A stretch of DNA of 64,000 bases from Schlesneria sp. (GTDB lineage: Bacteria > Planctomycetota > Planctomycetia > Planctomycetales > Planctomycetaceae), in contig JAQGHU010000039.1 in assembly GCA_028291515.1 (NCBI GenBank), forward strand, positions 62,001 through 126,000, written 5' to 3'. Shown here one piece after another: positions 34,488 through 44,093 of the stretch. Below the pieces are notes generated by a model. The model made no database searches. It had not been told where the DNA came from and saw only the letters and a list, made by a program, of their open reading frames with translations. The first letter of the stretch is position 1; every line of letters starts with the position of its first letter. The position numbers and the translations under genes are program-made.

Positions 34488-36821
34488 TCACGCCGTCCGT
34501 CGAGTCACGAGTGCCAGAATCGCAGGGATCACGACGAGGTTTCCCAAGCTTCCCCCCGCGGTTGCCACTGCGACCAGCCAACCAAAACTGGACATGGGCA
34601 CGAACTCACTATACAGCATCGCGAGGAATCCCAAGCTGACCGCGGAACTCGACAGAACAACTCCGGGACCGCTTCCCGCATAGGCCACCTTTAGCGCTTC
34701 GTCCGAAGGACGACCGGCTCGCAATTCTTGCTTCCAGCGCAACAGACAATGCACGGCATCATCGACGGAGAGACCAATAACGACCCCTGCGACCAGGGCC
34801 GTCGACATATCTATCTTCAGTCCCAACCAACCCATGATCCCCAGGACCAACCCCACTGCCAACAACGTCGGCAAGAAGGCCAGAAATGCCAGTCGCAGAT
34901 GTCGTAGAGCCGCCCAGAGCATCGCCAGGCTCATCAATCCAGCACACAAGGTCGCTCGAAATGATGTTGAAACCACGGCGTGAGTGATCTGTGTCATTAA
35001 GTGCGACAGACCGGTAATGAAAGTTTGATCGGACAACTCCTGCCGACTGGTCTGCAGCAGGTTCGTGAAGCAGGCTTCTTTCAGTTCCGGCTGAGCACTC
35101 TCTTGAACACGAATCAGGATTCGAACCTGATCTTGGGAACTGTCCTCTTTGTTTCGGCTCCAGAGGTTGTTCAGGAAATGCTCGTACCTGGCATTCCCTA
35201 AGATCCGGACCTTGGTCGCCACGACATCATCGCGATTTTCTTTGTCGACATAGGGAGGCACGCTCAACAAGTCGGCAAGTGACACGATCCCCGCGACCAT
35301 CTCGGGATTATCTCGCTTCATTCTTGCCGCCACCTGCCCGACTTTGTCGAGCCACTCGGCAGTCATCTTCTCGGGCGCGGGCGAGATCAATTCAACAAGG
35401 CCGATGCCCCCCATTCGCTTTTCGATGAAACGATAGTCCGTGGCCACTCGCGAGCGGGGCTTGTGAATATTGATGTAGTTGGATTCAAACTGAAGCCACA
35501 TCATTCCAACGGATGCGAGCAACACGGGAACAACAAATAACAACAGCGTCGTGCGAGGATGCGTCAGCACCCAATCCGTCATCTTGCCAACTCCTTCAGC
35601 CACCGCCGCCGTTCCCTGTTCAACGTTGGCGGCTTCCGCCGGATTGCGGCGAAGTCGAATCGTCATCGCACCGGCCGCCAGCATCCATACCAGCGCACCT
35701 GCGATGATGTTGCAGGCAAACATGGTAATTCCCAGTTGCGCCACCGGCTGAACAGTCGTCGCGGCCCAAGTGGCGAGATAGCCCGAAGCCGAGGCAATCG
35801 CACACCAGGCCACCGGAGGAAACATCACGGTGAGTGTTTGGTGTGCGGTTTCAGAACGCGATAGTCCGGTATGCAGGATCGAAAAGAACCGCACAGCCAA
35901 GTGGCTGGCGGCGGGCATGCACAGCACGACGGTCTGGGCCACAATCGGTCCCGCCGACAACGACAACTTCAGATTGAAGATCGTGATACAGATTCGTGTG
36001 AGTTCCCATGTGGCCCACCCTGCGATCAGGGAAAGTAACGCCCATGCAGGATTACGAACGGCGATCAACATCGTCACCGTCATCAAGATCATCGCGACAA
36101 CGCCCAGTGTTTGGTTGTCGCGATCCAGACTGACGAAGCCATCCACGACCAGTACCGGTGGTCCAGCCACAGCGACGTGATCCAGGTTGTTCTCTCGAGC
36201 GAACTGATCTGACACTTTACGCAACGCGAGAACCGCCGGGCGACGATCCGCTTCGGCTAAAGCATCTAGTCGCACGAGAATGGCCGTCGTTCGGCCCTTC
36301 CCATCGACAAGCAATCCATTGAACAAGGGATGATTGCTGATCCGCTCACGAAATTCATCGAGTGCTTCCGGGTCGTCCATATTGGATCGAACGACTGTCG
36401 ACACAGTCGCGCGACCGGCGACCATGCGATACAGGCCCAGGAACGAGAACGATCCTGATGCCGCGGCGACGGCATCATCGACCAGCCACGGAACAGGCAT
36501 CTGATCGACGGCGTCCACTCGTTCAATTCCGGGCACTTGCTCGGTGATTCGATCGGCGAGCGTTCGGACTCGATCCATCCCCTCCGGCGTCCAAAGCTCA
36601 TTGTCGTCATACGCCACGAAAACGATCTGATCGCCGCCGAAGGCGCGTTTCGACTTTTCGTAGCTCAGCAAAGCAGGGTGATCGTGCGGAAAAAAGCCTT
36701 CAATCGTCTGATCGAACTGCACAGGCGGCACAAAAATCCACGACAGTGCGATCAACGGCAGCACCACCCCCCAGACGGCGTACCGGAATCGAAACACAAT
36801 ACGAGCCAGTCGGTCGATCAT
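34488..36821 (-). CDS. RND superfamily exporter (MMPL-like), short form
   Basis: 777 residues. It starts MIDRLARIVFRFRYAVWG and has an N-terminal membrane segment, a soluble loop (FDQTIEGFFPHDHPALLSYEK, like DP/FF loops of MMPL/RND proteins), a first membrane bundle from about 240 to 410, a second loop, and a second bundle ending with VIPAILALVTRRTA. The second helix-4 motif VVIGLSVDDAVHCLLRWK has the conserved acidic pair; in the first bundle the equivalent position reads PIVAQTVVLCMPAASHLAVRFF with no acid, which may mean asymmetric proton coupling. Co-transcription with the membrane protein at 33121 is likely (26 bases). Confidence 0.85.
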   Translation of the reverse strand: MIDRLARIVFRFRYAVWGVVLPLIALSWIFVPPVQFDQTIEGFFPHDHPALLSYEKSKRAFGGDQIVFVAYDDNELWTPEGMDRVRTLADRITEQVPGIERVDAVDQMPVPWLVDDAVAAASGSFSFLGLYRMVAGRATVSTVVRSNMDDPEALDEFRERISNHPLFNGLLVDGKGRTTAILVRLDALAEADRRPAVLALRKVSDQFARENNLDHVAVAGPPVLVVDGFVSLDRDNQTLGVVAMILMTVTMLIAVRNPAWALLSLIAGWATWELTRICITIFNLKLSLSAGPIVAQTVVLCMPAASHLAVRFFSILHTGLSRSETAHQTLTVMFPPVAWCAIASASGYLATWAATTVQPVAQLGITMFACNIIAGALVWMLAAGAMTIRLRRNPAEAANVEQGTAAVAEGVGKMTDWVLTHPRTTLLLFVVPVLLASVGMMWLQFESNYINIHKPRSRVATDYRFIEKRMGGIGLVELISPAPEKMTAEWLDKVGQVAARMKRDNPEMVAGIVSLADLLSVPPYVDKENRDDVVATKVRILGNARYEHFLNNLWSRNKEDSSQDQVRILIRVQESAQPELKEACFTNLLQTSRQELSDQTFITGLSHLMTQITHAVVSTSFRATLCAGLMSLAMLWAALRHLRLAFLAFLPTLLAVGLVLGIMGWLGLKIDMSTALVAGVVIGLSVDDAVHCLLRWKQELRAGRPSDEALKVAYAGSGPGVVLSSSAVSLGFLAMLYSEFVPMSSFGWLVAVATAGGSLGNLVVIPAILALVTRRTA

Positions 36822-37161
36822 GGCGGCTTACGTGCTGAAGCAGACTTCGCTGAGAAATTGGCCCTGCTGATCTAAGACTAATGGATCTTAGCTCACATCT
36901 GTCATATTCGTGGCCATTGAAATAACGGTTCTGAACTCATAGCACAACCGCCAGACCAGTTCTGCTGATGCCGGAAAGGCGAAGAATAAGTGGCCACGGA
37001 TTGACACTGATCAGCACGGATTTTAAGAGACGAGTCTTTGATGTTCTCGCCGCGCGTCATACGGTCCGATTGGCGCGTGGCTCCGTGCCCCGTGAAGTTG
37101 CTGCCTGGGACAAACGACAACCAAACCGTTCGATTCGAGAACTGTACGGCTGAACCGCGTG
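36822..37161. other. Intergenic region with a cacggat-type repeat
   Basis: About 340 bases between the RND gene start and the thiG stop on the same strand. It holds one repeat element (36995-37022, listed separately) and no supported gene. It should contain the RND promoter and the thiG 3' end, but no clear signal is seen. Confidence 0.45.
36995..37022. repeat. cacggat-type short-period repeat
   Basis: CCACGGATTGACACTGAT is followed by CAGCACGGAT: units of acggat/actgat in 8-11-base steps starting with CCAC. The layout matches the cacgaat element at 9268 with a different unit. It looks like one end of a dispersed intergenic element of a type found in many large bacterial genomes; the second arm is not evident here. 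Confidence 0.5.
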
Positions 37162-37989
37162 TCACCGAACTCCTGGCGAGATCAATCCGATTTCCGGACT
37201 GCTGGCAGTGGCATACAGTTTACGTGGAATTCGGCCCGCTCCGGCAGCGATGTGCCCCGCTCGGCAGGCTAGCTTCATCGCTTCGGCCATTGCCTTTGGA
37301 TCTTGAGCAGATGCAATGGCCGTATTGAGCAACACACCATCGCAGCCCAACTCCATCGCAAACGCGACATCACTCGCCGTCCCCACCCCCGCATCGACAA
37401 TCACGGGATAATTGGGATCATTCTCTTTGAGGTATTCCAGACAAATCCGAATGTTGTTCGGATTGAGGATCCCCTGCCCGCTGCCGATCGGACTGCCCGC
37501 CGGCATCACAGATGTCGCCCCGACATCTTTCAGCCGCTTGGCAGTGATTGGATCATCGGTCGTGTAACACAACACTTCAAATCCATCTGCCACCAGTTGC
37601 CGCGTTGCTTCGAGCGTTGCCACTGGATCCGGCAACAGCGTCTTCTTGTCCCCCAGCACCTCCAGCTTGACCCAACTTGCGCCTGGATTACCGACGCTCG
37701 ATAAGATCTCACGCCCCAGGCGAGCCGTGCGGACAGCCTCTTCAGCCGTGAAACAGCCTGCCGTGTTGGGGAGAATCGTGTATCGGTCCAGATCGATGAA
37801 ATCGAGGATATTGCGGCCTGCAGCATCAACCAACCGCTCGCGACGAACGGCCACAGTGATCACGCTGGCGCCGCTAACTTCCAGGCATTCGCGCATCAAT
37901 TCAAACGTCGCGTACTTGCCAGTTCCAACGATCAGCCGCGACGAAAGCCGATGCGACCCCAATACGAGTGGTGAATCAACAGCAGACAT
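37162..37989 (-). CDS. thiG: Thiazole synthase ThiG
   Basis: ThiG joins DXP, the ThiS-carried sulfur and dehydroglycine to form the thiazole phosphate of thiamine. 275 residues from the ATG at 37989; a TTG at 37998, close behind the GGAGG at the end of thiS, is an alternative. Conserved blocks: [53 protein letters not shown] with the Schiff-base lysine, [11 protein letters not shown] and [28 protein letters not shown]. It sits nine bases behind thiS, so the two are surely translated from one message. thiO/thiH, thiE and thiF are not in the window. Confidence 0.96.
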   Translation of the reverse strand: MSAVDSPLVLGSHRLSSRLIVGTGKYATFELMRECLEVSGASVITVAVRRERLVDAAGRNILDFIDLDRYTILPNTAGCFTAEEAVRTARLGREILSSVGNPGASWVKLEVLGDKKTLLPDPVATLEATRQLVADGFEVLCYTTDDPITAKRLKDVGATSVMPAGSPIGSGQGILNPNNIRICLEYLKENDPNYPVIVDAGVGTASDVAFAMELGCDGVLLNTAIASAQDPKAMAEAMKLACRAGHIAAGAGRIPRKLYATASSPEIGLISPGVR

Positions 37990-37998
37990 GGATCGCAA

Positions 37999-38214
37999 TC
38001 AACCTCCACCAACCAACGTCACAATCTCGATGCGGTCGCCCTCTGAAAGCAGAGTCTGGCAATGATCGCTTCGCGGAACAACTTGCCGGTTCAATTCCAC
38101 CGCCAGAAATCGCGGCTTCAGCCCCAACAGGTCGAGCAGACCTTGCACGTTGGTGCCGTGCGGAACAGCCCGGGGGACATCATTGACGATAATCGAAAGT
38201 TGCGATTGAGACAT
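37999..38214 (-). CDS. thiS: Sulfur carrier protein ThiS
   Basis: 71 residues with the ubiquitin-like fold: SIIVNDVPRAVP, LLDLLGLKPRFLAVELNRQVV and EGDRIEIVTLVGGG. The C-terminal Gly-Gly needed for adenylation and thiocarboxylate formation is present (the protein ends in three glycines). It directly precedes thiG. A strong intrinsic terminator (38228-38258) lies just upstream and separates it from the DUF1559 gene, so thiS-thiG must have its own promoter in a very short space or be fed by readthrough. Confidence 0.93.
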   Translation of the reverse strand: MSQSQLSIIVNDVPRAVPHGTNVQGLLDLLGLKPRFLAVELNRQVVPRSDHCQTLLSEGDRIEIVTLVGGG

Positions 38215-38227
38215 GGTCTACGAGAAA

Positions 38228-38258
38228 AAGACCCGACACCTTTAAGATGCCGGGTCTT
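38228..38258 (-). terminator. Intrinsic terminator of the third DUF1559 gene
   Basis: On the minus strand AAGACCCGGCA pairs with TGTCGGGTCTT at ten of eleven positions, loop of nine bases, followed by TTTTT. It lies about 40 bases after the DUF1559 stop and 14 bases before the thiS start. Confidence 0.8.
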
Positions 38259-38295
38259 GGATTTGTAAAAATCACATAGACAGCCAAACCGAAGT

Positions 38296-39270
38296 TTAGA
38301 AGCCGTCCGTCACATTTTCCATCATCACACCCATCGACTTCAAGGCTCCATTGCGAGTCGCAACTGCCTTGAAGACATTTGCATCGATCTTCTTCGAGAT
38401 ACTCTTGGTGGAACCATCGCACAAAGCAAATACGGAAACGTCACCGTGGGAACCGCCAAAGCTGAAGAACTGCAGGTTCGTGTTGCTGGCCCCCTGAACT
38501 ACCCAGTAGGCATCAAACAGGTCCGGGTGCCCCTTGTCGTCCCAAACGCGGACACAGCAACTGTAAGCATCTCCCCAGAAACCGTAGGGCGAATCTCCCG
38601 CCAAGATCGTATTCGATGTTCCATCAGTGATATCAGACATCCGCACGGCACTGTTCTGATACAACATCCCATTCGGCACCGTCGGAGGATTTCCCGCAGT
38701 CGACTGGTTTGTATCGTATGCACCCATCGATCCGCGATAGGTCGTATAGCCCCATCCGCTTGGTCGGTTCTGCGGTAGCGGAGCACTTGGACAGATATAC
38801 GAATCGATCTTCGTCTGAATAAACTGCTGGTTGTTGCCACCAAACTTGGCCTGACGATAATCAAGTTCGATTGTTCCCTGATCCATCGAGGACAGAATGA
38901 ACGCGTGCCATCCCCATTCGGCTGGCATCACCCAATCAGTAATCGTCGCGATGGAACGCTGACCAGTTTGCATGATGCTGATCTGTGCCGGCTCCGGCAA
39001 CGGCGCGGATTGTGCCGATCCCGCTGCGGGTGTAATGAACCCCGGTGGAAAACAGCGACTGCTTCCTTCATAGGTGTGCATTGCCAATGCTAACTGGCGC
39101 ACGTTGTTGATGCACTGTGTGCGTCGTCCCGCCTCGCGAGCACGCTGAACGGCCGGCAATAGCAGGGCCGCCAGCATCGCAATGATTGCGATGACGACCA
39201 GTAGCTCGATCAATGTAAAACCGCGGCGTGCAGTTGTCGGCGAACATGGCCTTGGAAACCGAGTCATCAT
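38296..39270 (-). CDS. DUF1559 prepilin-type protein
   Basis: The start is set at 39270 ([13 protein letters not shown] just upstream; the next ATG at 39267 is equal). The signal [20 protein letters not shown] follows ARRG, then [20 protein letters not shown]. Mid-protein [14 protein letters not shown] and the closing [19 protein letters not shown] are typical. About 324 residues. The family sequence differs from the other two copies in this window ([15 protein letters not shown]), so it is a more distant paralogue. No lipoprotein gene follows; it ends at its own terminator. Confidence 0.9.
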   Translation of the reverse strand: MMTRFPRPCSPTTARRGFTLIELLVVIAIIAMLAALLLPAVQRAREAGRRTQCINNVRQLALAMHTYEGSSRCFPPGFITPAAGSAQSAPLPEPAQISIMQTGQRSIATITDWVMPAEWGWHAFILSSMDQGTIELDYRQAKFGGNNQQFIQTKIDSYICPSAPLPQNRPSGWGYTTYRGSMGAYDTNQSTAGNPPTVPNGMLYQNSAVRMSDITDGTSNTILAGDSPYGFWGDAYSCCVRVWDDKGHPDLFDAYWVVQGASNTNLQFFSFGGSHGDVSVFALCDGSTKSISKKIDANVFKAVATRNGALKSMGVMMENVTDGF

Positions 39271-39525
39271 GCAACTCCCTGAATTCGAACCACCCTGAGC
39301 CCTGGGGTGACAGCCTGACACTCCGCTACGTCGCAGCGTTCCCGCGCGAAAAGGCCATTAGCAACGTAGCAAAATGCAAATTCCTTTTCAAACCCCGATT
39401 TGACCAAATGGAGTCGGCAGAAAATTCGCCAAGAATTTATTTGTGCAACTGAGCATGGAATGACTGGCAATCGGCGCGGATGAACTGAGATCAACTCCGG
39501 CAAGTTACAGACCTCGTCGGCACTT

Positions 39526-40140
39526 TCAATCCGACAAAAATGCCTGCCACGATTCATACTTCCGGCTGCCTAAATGATGAAAAAGCAGCGGATTGTGAGC
39601 TGGCTTCAAGGGAACCTTCATCAACTTCATCCCGGCCTCGTGCGGAGTTCGCCCCCCTTTTCGCACGTTACAGTCCAGGCAGCAGCAGACAATATTCTCC
39701 CAAGTGGTCGGTCCGCCCCGACTTTTGGGCATCACGTGATCAAGGCTGAGTTTGTGAATTCCCAGGCGGTGGCCACAGTACTGGCAACAGTTTTCGTCTC
39801 GCAGGAAGATATTACGGCGATTGAATTTGACGGCGTTACGCGGCAGCCGGTCGTAGCGCAACAGGCGAACAATGCGGGGCACCTGAATCTCGAAATTCAC
39901 AGTGCGAATCCAATCCCCTTCGAGCGGAACTTCGCCCAGTTCCAGCCGCAGCAGGCTGGCTTCGAGCCAGCCGTCAAAGTCGTAAACCTGAAAGACACCA
40001 CTTTCGACCGAGACGACTTCGGCAGCCCCCTTGTACAGCAAACAGAATGCGCGGGGCACCGGCAGTATGTGGACCGCCATGTAATGACGATTCAACGCCA
40101 GCACGCTGGACTGAATCGCCGGATGATGGGCTGCAATCAT
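39526..40140 (-). CDS. HNH endonuclease family protein
   Basis: 204 residues. The C-terminal half carries an HNH/zinc module: ENCCQYCGHR, the catalytic LSLDHVMPKSRGG, WENIVCCCLDCNVRKGGRTP. The four Cys in CxxC pairs bind zinc and the D-H plus N are the catalytic residues. The N-terminal half (LNRHYMAVHILPVPRAFCLL, then VPRIVRLLRYDRLPRNAVKFNRRNIFLRD) is typical of the stand-alone HNH proteins that are common in planctomycetes, cyanobacteria and other phyla; role is unknown. No methylase, intein or phage gene is adjacent. Confidence 0.88.
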   Translation of the reverse strand: MIAAHHPAIQSSVLALNRHYMAVHILPVPRAFCLLYKGAAEVVSVESGVFQVYDFDGWLEASLLRLELGEVPLEGDWIRTVNFEIQVPRIVRLLRYDRLPRNAVKFNRRNIFLRDENCCQYCGHRLGIHKLSLDHVMPKSRGGPTTWENIVCCCLDCNVRKGGRTPHEAGMKLMKVPLKPAHNPLLFHHLGSRKYESWQAFLSD

Positions 40141-40586
40141 TTCGTCCGCACTCCCCCTCCGAAGAAAGGAATCTGGAATGAACTGACGTTTACCGCAAAA
40201 TTTTCAGATCAACTGCCCTTCCGATACCACAAAACCATCCGCCGCCCATCCCGACAACGGAGACCACCAGCGCGAGAAATTCTCTGAAGCACCGAAATTC
40301 TAATCCCGCGTTCCGCCGTAATGCAACTTGGGCGGTCAGTTCCAGGCCAGTCGCATCACGCAAAATGGATTATTGGTCCGCGGATTTCGGAGTGGAATGC
40401 TGATTCAAAAGCGAGATGGCGACCGTGTAGCTCACCGAAAGTTTGACCAGCGAGAGGCCGTAGCCAGAGAAAATTGAGAAACACAGAGGGAACAGAGTTG
40501 GGAGATGACTTATTCCGGTTGGCATCAATCACCTGTCCATCGTTACTTTTCGCCTTACTCTGTTTCCTCTGTGCCTCTGTGTTTCT
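40141..40586. other. Intergenic region with a cacagag-type inverted repeat
   Basis: 446 bases between the start of the HNH gene and the stop of the methyltransferase gene (both minus strand). The only recognisable structure is the inverted repeat 40476-40587, listed separately. It must also contain the HNH promoter, which I cannot place. Confidence 0.45.
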
Positions 40587-40587
40587 C
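40476..40587. repeat. cacagag-type inverted repeat
   Basis: GAGAAACACAGAG (40476-40488) and CTCTGTGTTTCTC (40575-40587) are perfect inverse copies, and inner parts GGAACAGAG and CTCTGTTTCC also pair. The right arm holds three CTCTGTG/CTCTGTT units in tandem. The outer right arm reaches the stop codon of the methyltransferase gene. Similar cacagag elements occur between genes in many bacterial genomes; here it may serve as a terminator or mRNA stabiliser. Confidence 0.65.
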
Positions 40588-41450
40588 TACTCTTGATTTG
40601 CCTTCACCGGCCGTTCAAACACAACGATATGCTGGCGCGGCAGGTCAGTAATTGTCTCTTTCCACTTCAAACCAAACTCGGGTTGAGTGATCTCTTTTTT
40701 TACTTGAGCTTCGCTCATCTTGTGGACCAACTTGATGGGGACATCGGGGTCTTCGCGTCGGTACTCGACGAACGCAACTCGCCCGCCTGGTTTCAGTGTT
40801 TTCGAGAGTTCTTCCATCATTTCGAAGGGGAACCGAAATTCGTGATAAACATCGACCATGATGGCCAAGTCGATGCTGGCGCGTTCCAGCTTCGGTGACT
40901 TCTCGGTTCCGAGCACCAGTTCCACATTCTTGACACCGATCCGACTAAGCTTCTCACCGAGCAATTGCAGCATCTCTTTCTGGATATCGATGGCCATCAC
41001 CTTGCCGTCATCGCCGATTTCGCGAGCCATCAGGATCGTGATGACTCCCGAACCAGCGCCGACATCGGCCACGACCATCCCCGGCTTCAACTTCAACAGC
41101 TTGACTAGAGCACTCAGGCGTTCTTCTTCTTCGCGCTCCGGCCGCTCCAACCAGGGTGCCCCGTGGAAACTCATCACCTGGGCAATCTCGCGACCCATAT
41201 AGAACTTGCCAGTCCCATTGATGTCGTGATCCCGGCGATACTGATAGCGCTTGGTGTCCTTCGGCGGGTCGCTCTCCTCCGCCTCTTCTTTAGGCTTTTC
41301 GACCTTGGCGGGTTTCTCAACTACGGCGGGCTTGTCCTGCGCCGAAGCGGGAACATTTACCCACCCCTGAGCCAACAGCAACCACAAGACCCCGCTGAGG
41401 AGCGCGCAGAACACGCAACACAAGTGAAAGGACGATCTCTGTGGCGCCAT
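40587..41450 (-). CDS. Class I SAM-dependent methyltransferase with N-terminal export or anchor segment
   Basis: The ATG at 41450 begins MAPQRSSFHLCCVFCALLSG with a hydrophobic segment (residues about 8-32, FCALLSGVLWLLLAQGW) ending VPASAQ, which reads as a signal peptide or membrane anchor. A Lys/Glu/Pro-rich linker follows (PAVVEKPAKVEKPKEEAEE). The methyltransferase domain has motif I VADVGAGSGVIT, motif II VMAIDIQKEML, then LAIMVDVYHEF and LKPGGRVAFVEYRRED. About 287 residues. A methyltransferase outside the cytoplasm would lack SAM, so it may be anchored facing inward, or the signal may be real and the enzyme changed in function. The substrate is unknown. Confidence 0.8.
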   Translation of the reverse strand: MAPQRSSFHLCCVFCALLSGVLWLLLAQGWVNVPASAQDKPAVVEKPAKVEKPKEEAEESDPPKDTKRYQYRRDHDINGTGKFYMGREIAQVMSFHGAPWLERPEREEEERLSALVKLLKLKPGMVVADVGAGSGVITILMAREIGDDGKVMAIDIQKEMLQLLGEKLSRIGVKNVELVLGTEKSPKLERASIDLAIMVDVYHEFRFPFEMMEELSKTLKPGGRVAFVEYRREDPDVPIKLVHKMSEAQVKKEITQPEFGLKWKETITDLPRQHIVVFERPVKANQE

Positions 41451-41504
41451 TTCCGGGCCTCTTCTTCTTGATAGTTGTTGCACGACGGATTCGAGCGTTA
41501 AATT

Positions 41505-42524
41505 CTAGAACCCGCGAGCGGCTCGAATGTCATCGAAGTCTCGTAGTTTATACCCGATCTGCAGGTAGTCCAGCATCCGACACAGTGATCGAACGGCGAC
41601 ACCCATCCCGTCGGGACCACTGAATCCACCGAACTGCCCGCCCCCCTTAAGGTGCGGCTCCAGTTCAAGAAACACTCCGGGCGCGCCGAGTTTCTTCATC
41701 TTGGCGTCAATCGCGGGCAGGTGTTCTCGCAGATCGCGCAGGATCAATTCGTGGCCCGAATCACCTGCGTCACAAGGGACAAAGTTCTTTAGTCGCTCTT
41801 CGTCAACAACACCAGTCCATGCCAGATTCGGATCGACCCGATAGTCCTTGATGTGCATCCAGCCGAAAGAGTCTCGCATCGCCTGGTATTCCGCCAGACA
41901 ATCGAGTGGAGACAGGTTCTGCGACGAAATATTTCCGCCATCGAAGATGCAGACCAGATTGGAGCGACCCACAGCTTTGGCCAGGGCCGCCAGCATGCGG
42001 CCATTCTGTCCGACCAGGTTAGCCTCGACTTCCAGGCCATAGATCAAACCCGCGTTCGCACACAGATCGACAATCGGTCCGAGTCGATCGGCCGCCTGCT
42101 GCACATACTTGGCAGGGTCTTCGCCGCGCGGGTGGTAGTACGAAAACCCGCGGATCAGCTTTGCTTCCAGAGCGGTTGCAGAATGAATCGTGGCGGCCAC
42201 ATCACCGGCATGATACGTGGCATCAGGGACATATTTGTTGTGCGTCCCATCATCTTTATCGAGCAACTTCACCTTGCCCAGCCGCGAACCGATGCTGGTC
42301 ACCTTCATACCGTAGTCGGCGTGCAATTTGTTGAGCTGAGCTAACTCTTGCGAATCCAGTTCCGTGACGTGTTTCACCTTGCCTGAACCGGTCACGTCGA
42401 CAAAACGCGGGCTGTAGTATTGCAGTCCGAGTGCTGCCAGCGCAGAAAACTGCTCGATCGCGGTTTTAGAATTGGCAGCTTCATCGGCAAACGCGCTGAG
42501 AATGATGCAGGGCTTGGCGGTCAT
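41505..42524 (-). CDS. Sugar phosphate isomerase/epimerase-like TIM-barrel protein
   Basis: The ATG at 42524 (GGGAC upstream) begins [19 protein letters not shown]; the open frame continues to 43445 only as an antisense shadow of the next gene. 339 residues of the AP-endonuclease-2/IolE-type barrel: [59 protein letters not shown]. The metal-binding Glu, Asp, His and Glu positions are present. Divergent, 141 bases away, is a Gfo/Idh dehydrogenase; such pairs commonly act together in sugar or inositol catabolism. Confidence 0.85.
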   Translation of the reverse strand: MTAKPCIILSAFADEAANSKTAIEQFSALAALGLQYYSPRFVDVTGSGKVKHVTELDSQELAQLNKLHADYGMKVTSIGSRLGKVKLLDKDDGTHNKYVPDATYHAGDVAATIHSATALEAKLIRGFSYYHPRGEDPAKYVQQAADRLGPIVDLCANAGLIYGLEVEANLVGQNGRMLAALAKAVGRSNLVCIFDGGNISSQNLSPLDCLAEYQAMRDSFGWMHIKDYRVDPNLAWTGVVDEERLKNFVPCDAGDSGHELILRDLREHLPAIDAKMKKLGAPGVFLELEPHLKGGGQFGGFSGPDGMGVAVRSLCRMLDYLQIGYKLRDFDDIRAARGF

Positions 42525-42665
42525 ACGAGTCCCGTTTCGGAGAATATCGAGATACGCTTGCGTTGCGAAAACCAGTTGGCGATTCTGACACCCCCTGCGC
42601 GAGATGCAAGCCCGGACAACTTCGCCCCATCGTTCCGACCCGCCTGAAACAGTGAGATCAATCTG

Positions 42666-43946
42666 ATGAATAGTCCGACATCCAGAAACCAACTGCGTGC
42701 CGGCATGGTTGGTATGGGAATGATTTTCGATGAAACGTACCGCCCCTTCTTTGAGCGGACTCACCGTGAAGGCCTGTATGACCGTCGGTTCGGCGATGTC
42801 AGCGTCGCACTGACATCCGTGGCGACTCGCACAGGTTCTCGTGCCACCGCTTATCAAAAGGTGGCCGGGACTGCGATTCATCCTTTCGTCAGCCATTCCG
42901 GTGTCGACTCTGTTGGCAAAATGCTTGCCGCGGGCGTTGATTTTGCGTGCGTCGCCACGCCCGACGATCGACACTTCGAAGCCGCGAAAGAAATTCTTGA
43001 GGCCGGCGCGCACGTCTTGATCGAAAAGCCGTCTGTCCTGAAGCTGCAGCAACTTGACGAACTCGTCGCGCTGGCCAAGCAAAAGAATCTGCTCGCGAAG
43101 GTCGTCTATCACAAGTTGCTGGACCCTGACCACAAGAAATTGCGAACTCTGGTCGCTGACAACGTGCTGCAGCACATCAACAACGGCTACTGCTCTCTGC
43201 TTGAGCCCAAGTCGATTTCCGGCGGTCAATTTGCCGAATGGATCGTCGGCCGCAATCCAGGCACTTATGTCGCTTGCCACTACATCAAGCTGATCGATTT
43301 CACTTTCGGCGGCCGATTGAAAACCGTAACGGCGACCGGACAGCGAGGACTGGTCGGCCCCAAAGATGGACCGACATGGGACAGCACGCAGATGAGGATG
43401 ATCTACGAATACGCCGACGGTCGAAATGCAGCGTTTGACATTCATACCTCATGGGTGACGCCCAATAACTTCCCCGGCTACGTCGAACAAGAAGTTCAGT
43501 TTCGCTTTGACAATGGCGTCTGGAACGGCCATAGCCGCAAACGAGGCGTTGAATGCACGATCGAAGGCGAAACCCCCTTGAAGCGGAAAACCACGGTGAA
43601 TAACCACTACAATGGCACTTTCTTAGAACCGTGGGGGGAGCGATCACAGCGAGGCTACGGCGTCGAAGTACTTGATCGGTTTGCCCGAGAACTGGCCTAT
43701 GTGAAATTTGGTGGCCCTCAGACAGAGCAACCGCAACGTCTAGCCGAAATGCAATCGCTCACCTACAACGATCTCGCCGCCGACCGACAATCCGTGGCTG
43801 CCGTCCAGGCACTCGAGGCGATCCTCGATCATCACGCCAAAGGCGAACCTGACTGCGTGGTTCGTGTCAACGATTCGAAAGGGGGATTGGTCCTCTATCG
43901 ACCAGGTGCCGCAGCACCAACCGTGTTGTATGGGGGCCGAGTCTAG
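42666..43946 (+). CDS. Gfo/Idh/MocA family oxidoreductase
   Basis: 426 residues. The N-terminal Rossmann part has [16 protein letters not shown] and [20 protein letters not shown], and the family signature lysine is in [13 protein letters not shown]. The C-terminal alpha/beta part carries [14 protein letters not shown] and [13 protein letters not shown], where the His and nearby residues shape the substrate pocket. NAD(P)-dependent oxidation of a sugar or cyclitol is expected; the substrate cannot be read. The aminotransferase at 44094 follows on the same strand after 147 bases, and the isomerase is divergent, suggesting one pathway. Confidence 0.87.
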   Translation: MNSPTSRNQLRAGMVGMGMIFDETYRPFFERTHREGLYDRRFGDVSVALTSVATRTGSRATAYQKVAGTAIHPFVSHSGVDSVGKMLAAGVDFACVATPDDRHFEAAKEILEAGAHVLIEKPSVLKLQQLDELVALAKQKNLLAKVVYHKLLDPDHKKLRTLVADNVLQHINNGYCSLLEPKSISGGQFAEWIVGRNPGTYVACHYIKLIDFTFGGRLKTVTATGQRGLVGPKDGPTWDSTQMRMIYEYADGRNAAFDIHTSWVTPNNFPGYVEQEVQFRFDNGVWNGHSRKRGVECTIEGETPLKRKTTVNNHYNGTFLEPWGERSQRGYGVEVLDRFARELAYVKFGGPQTEQPQRLAEMQSLTYNDLAADRQSVAAVQALEAILDHHAKGEPDCVVRVNDSKGGLVLYRPGAAAPTVLYGGRV

Positions 43947-44093
43947 GCCATGCAGCCACGACAAGGTCTTCGATCGCCTTACCATTGGTCGTCCGAAAAC
44001 CGGATCTCAACTGCGTTTTGACTCTTCTACTTGCCACTGTAGACTATTTCGACCTGCCAACCGTTCTCCCGCCGACTTCAATTCGAGACTCTC

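Noticed and set aside
39574-40287. 237-codon plus-strand open frame over the HNH gene
   Set aside because: The minus strand carries a clear HNH motif; this frame has none.
42525-43445. Minus-strand extension that would lengthen the sugar isomerase to 646 residues
   Set aside because: It is antisense to the well-conserved Gfo/Idh gene, and the isomerase homology begins at the ATG at 42524 with a ribosome site.
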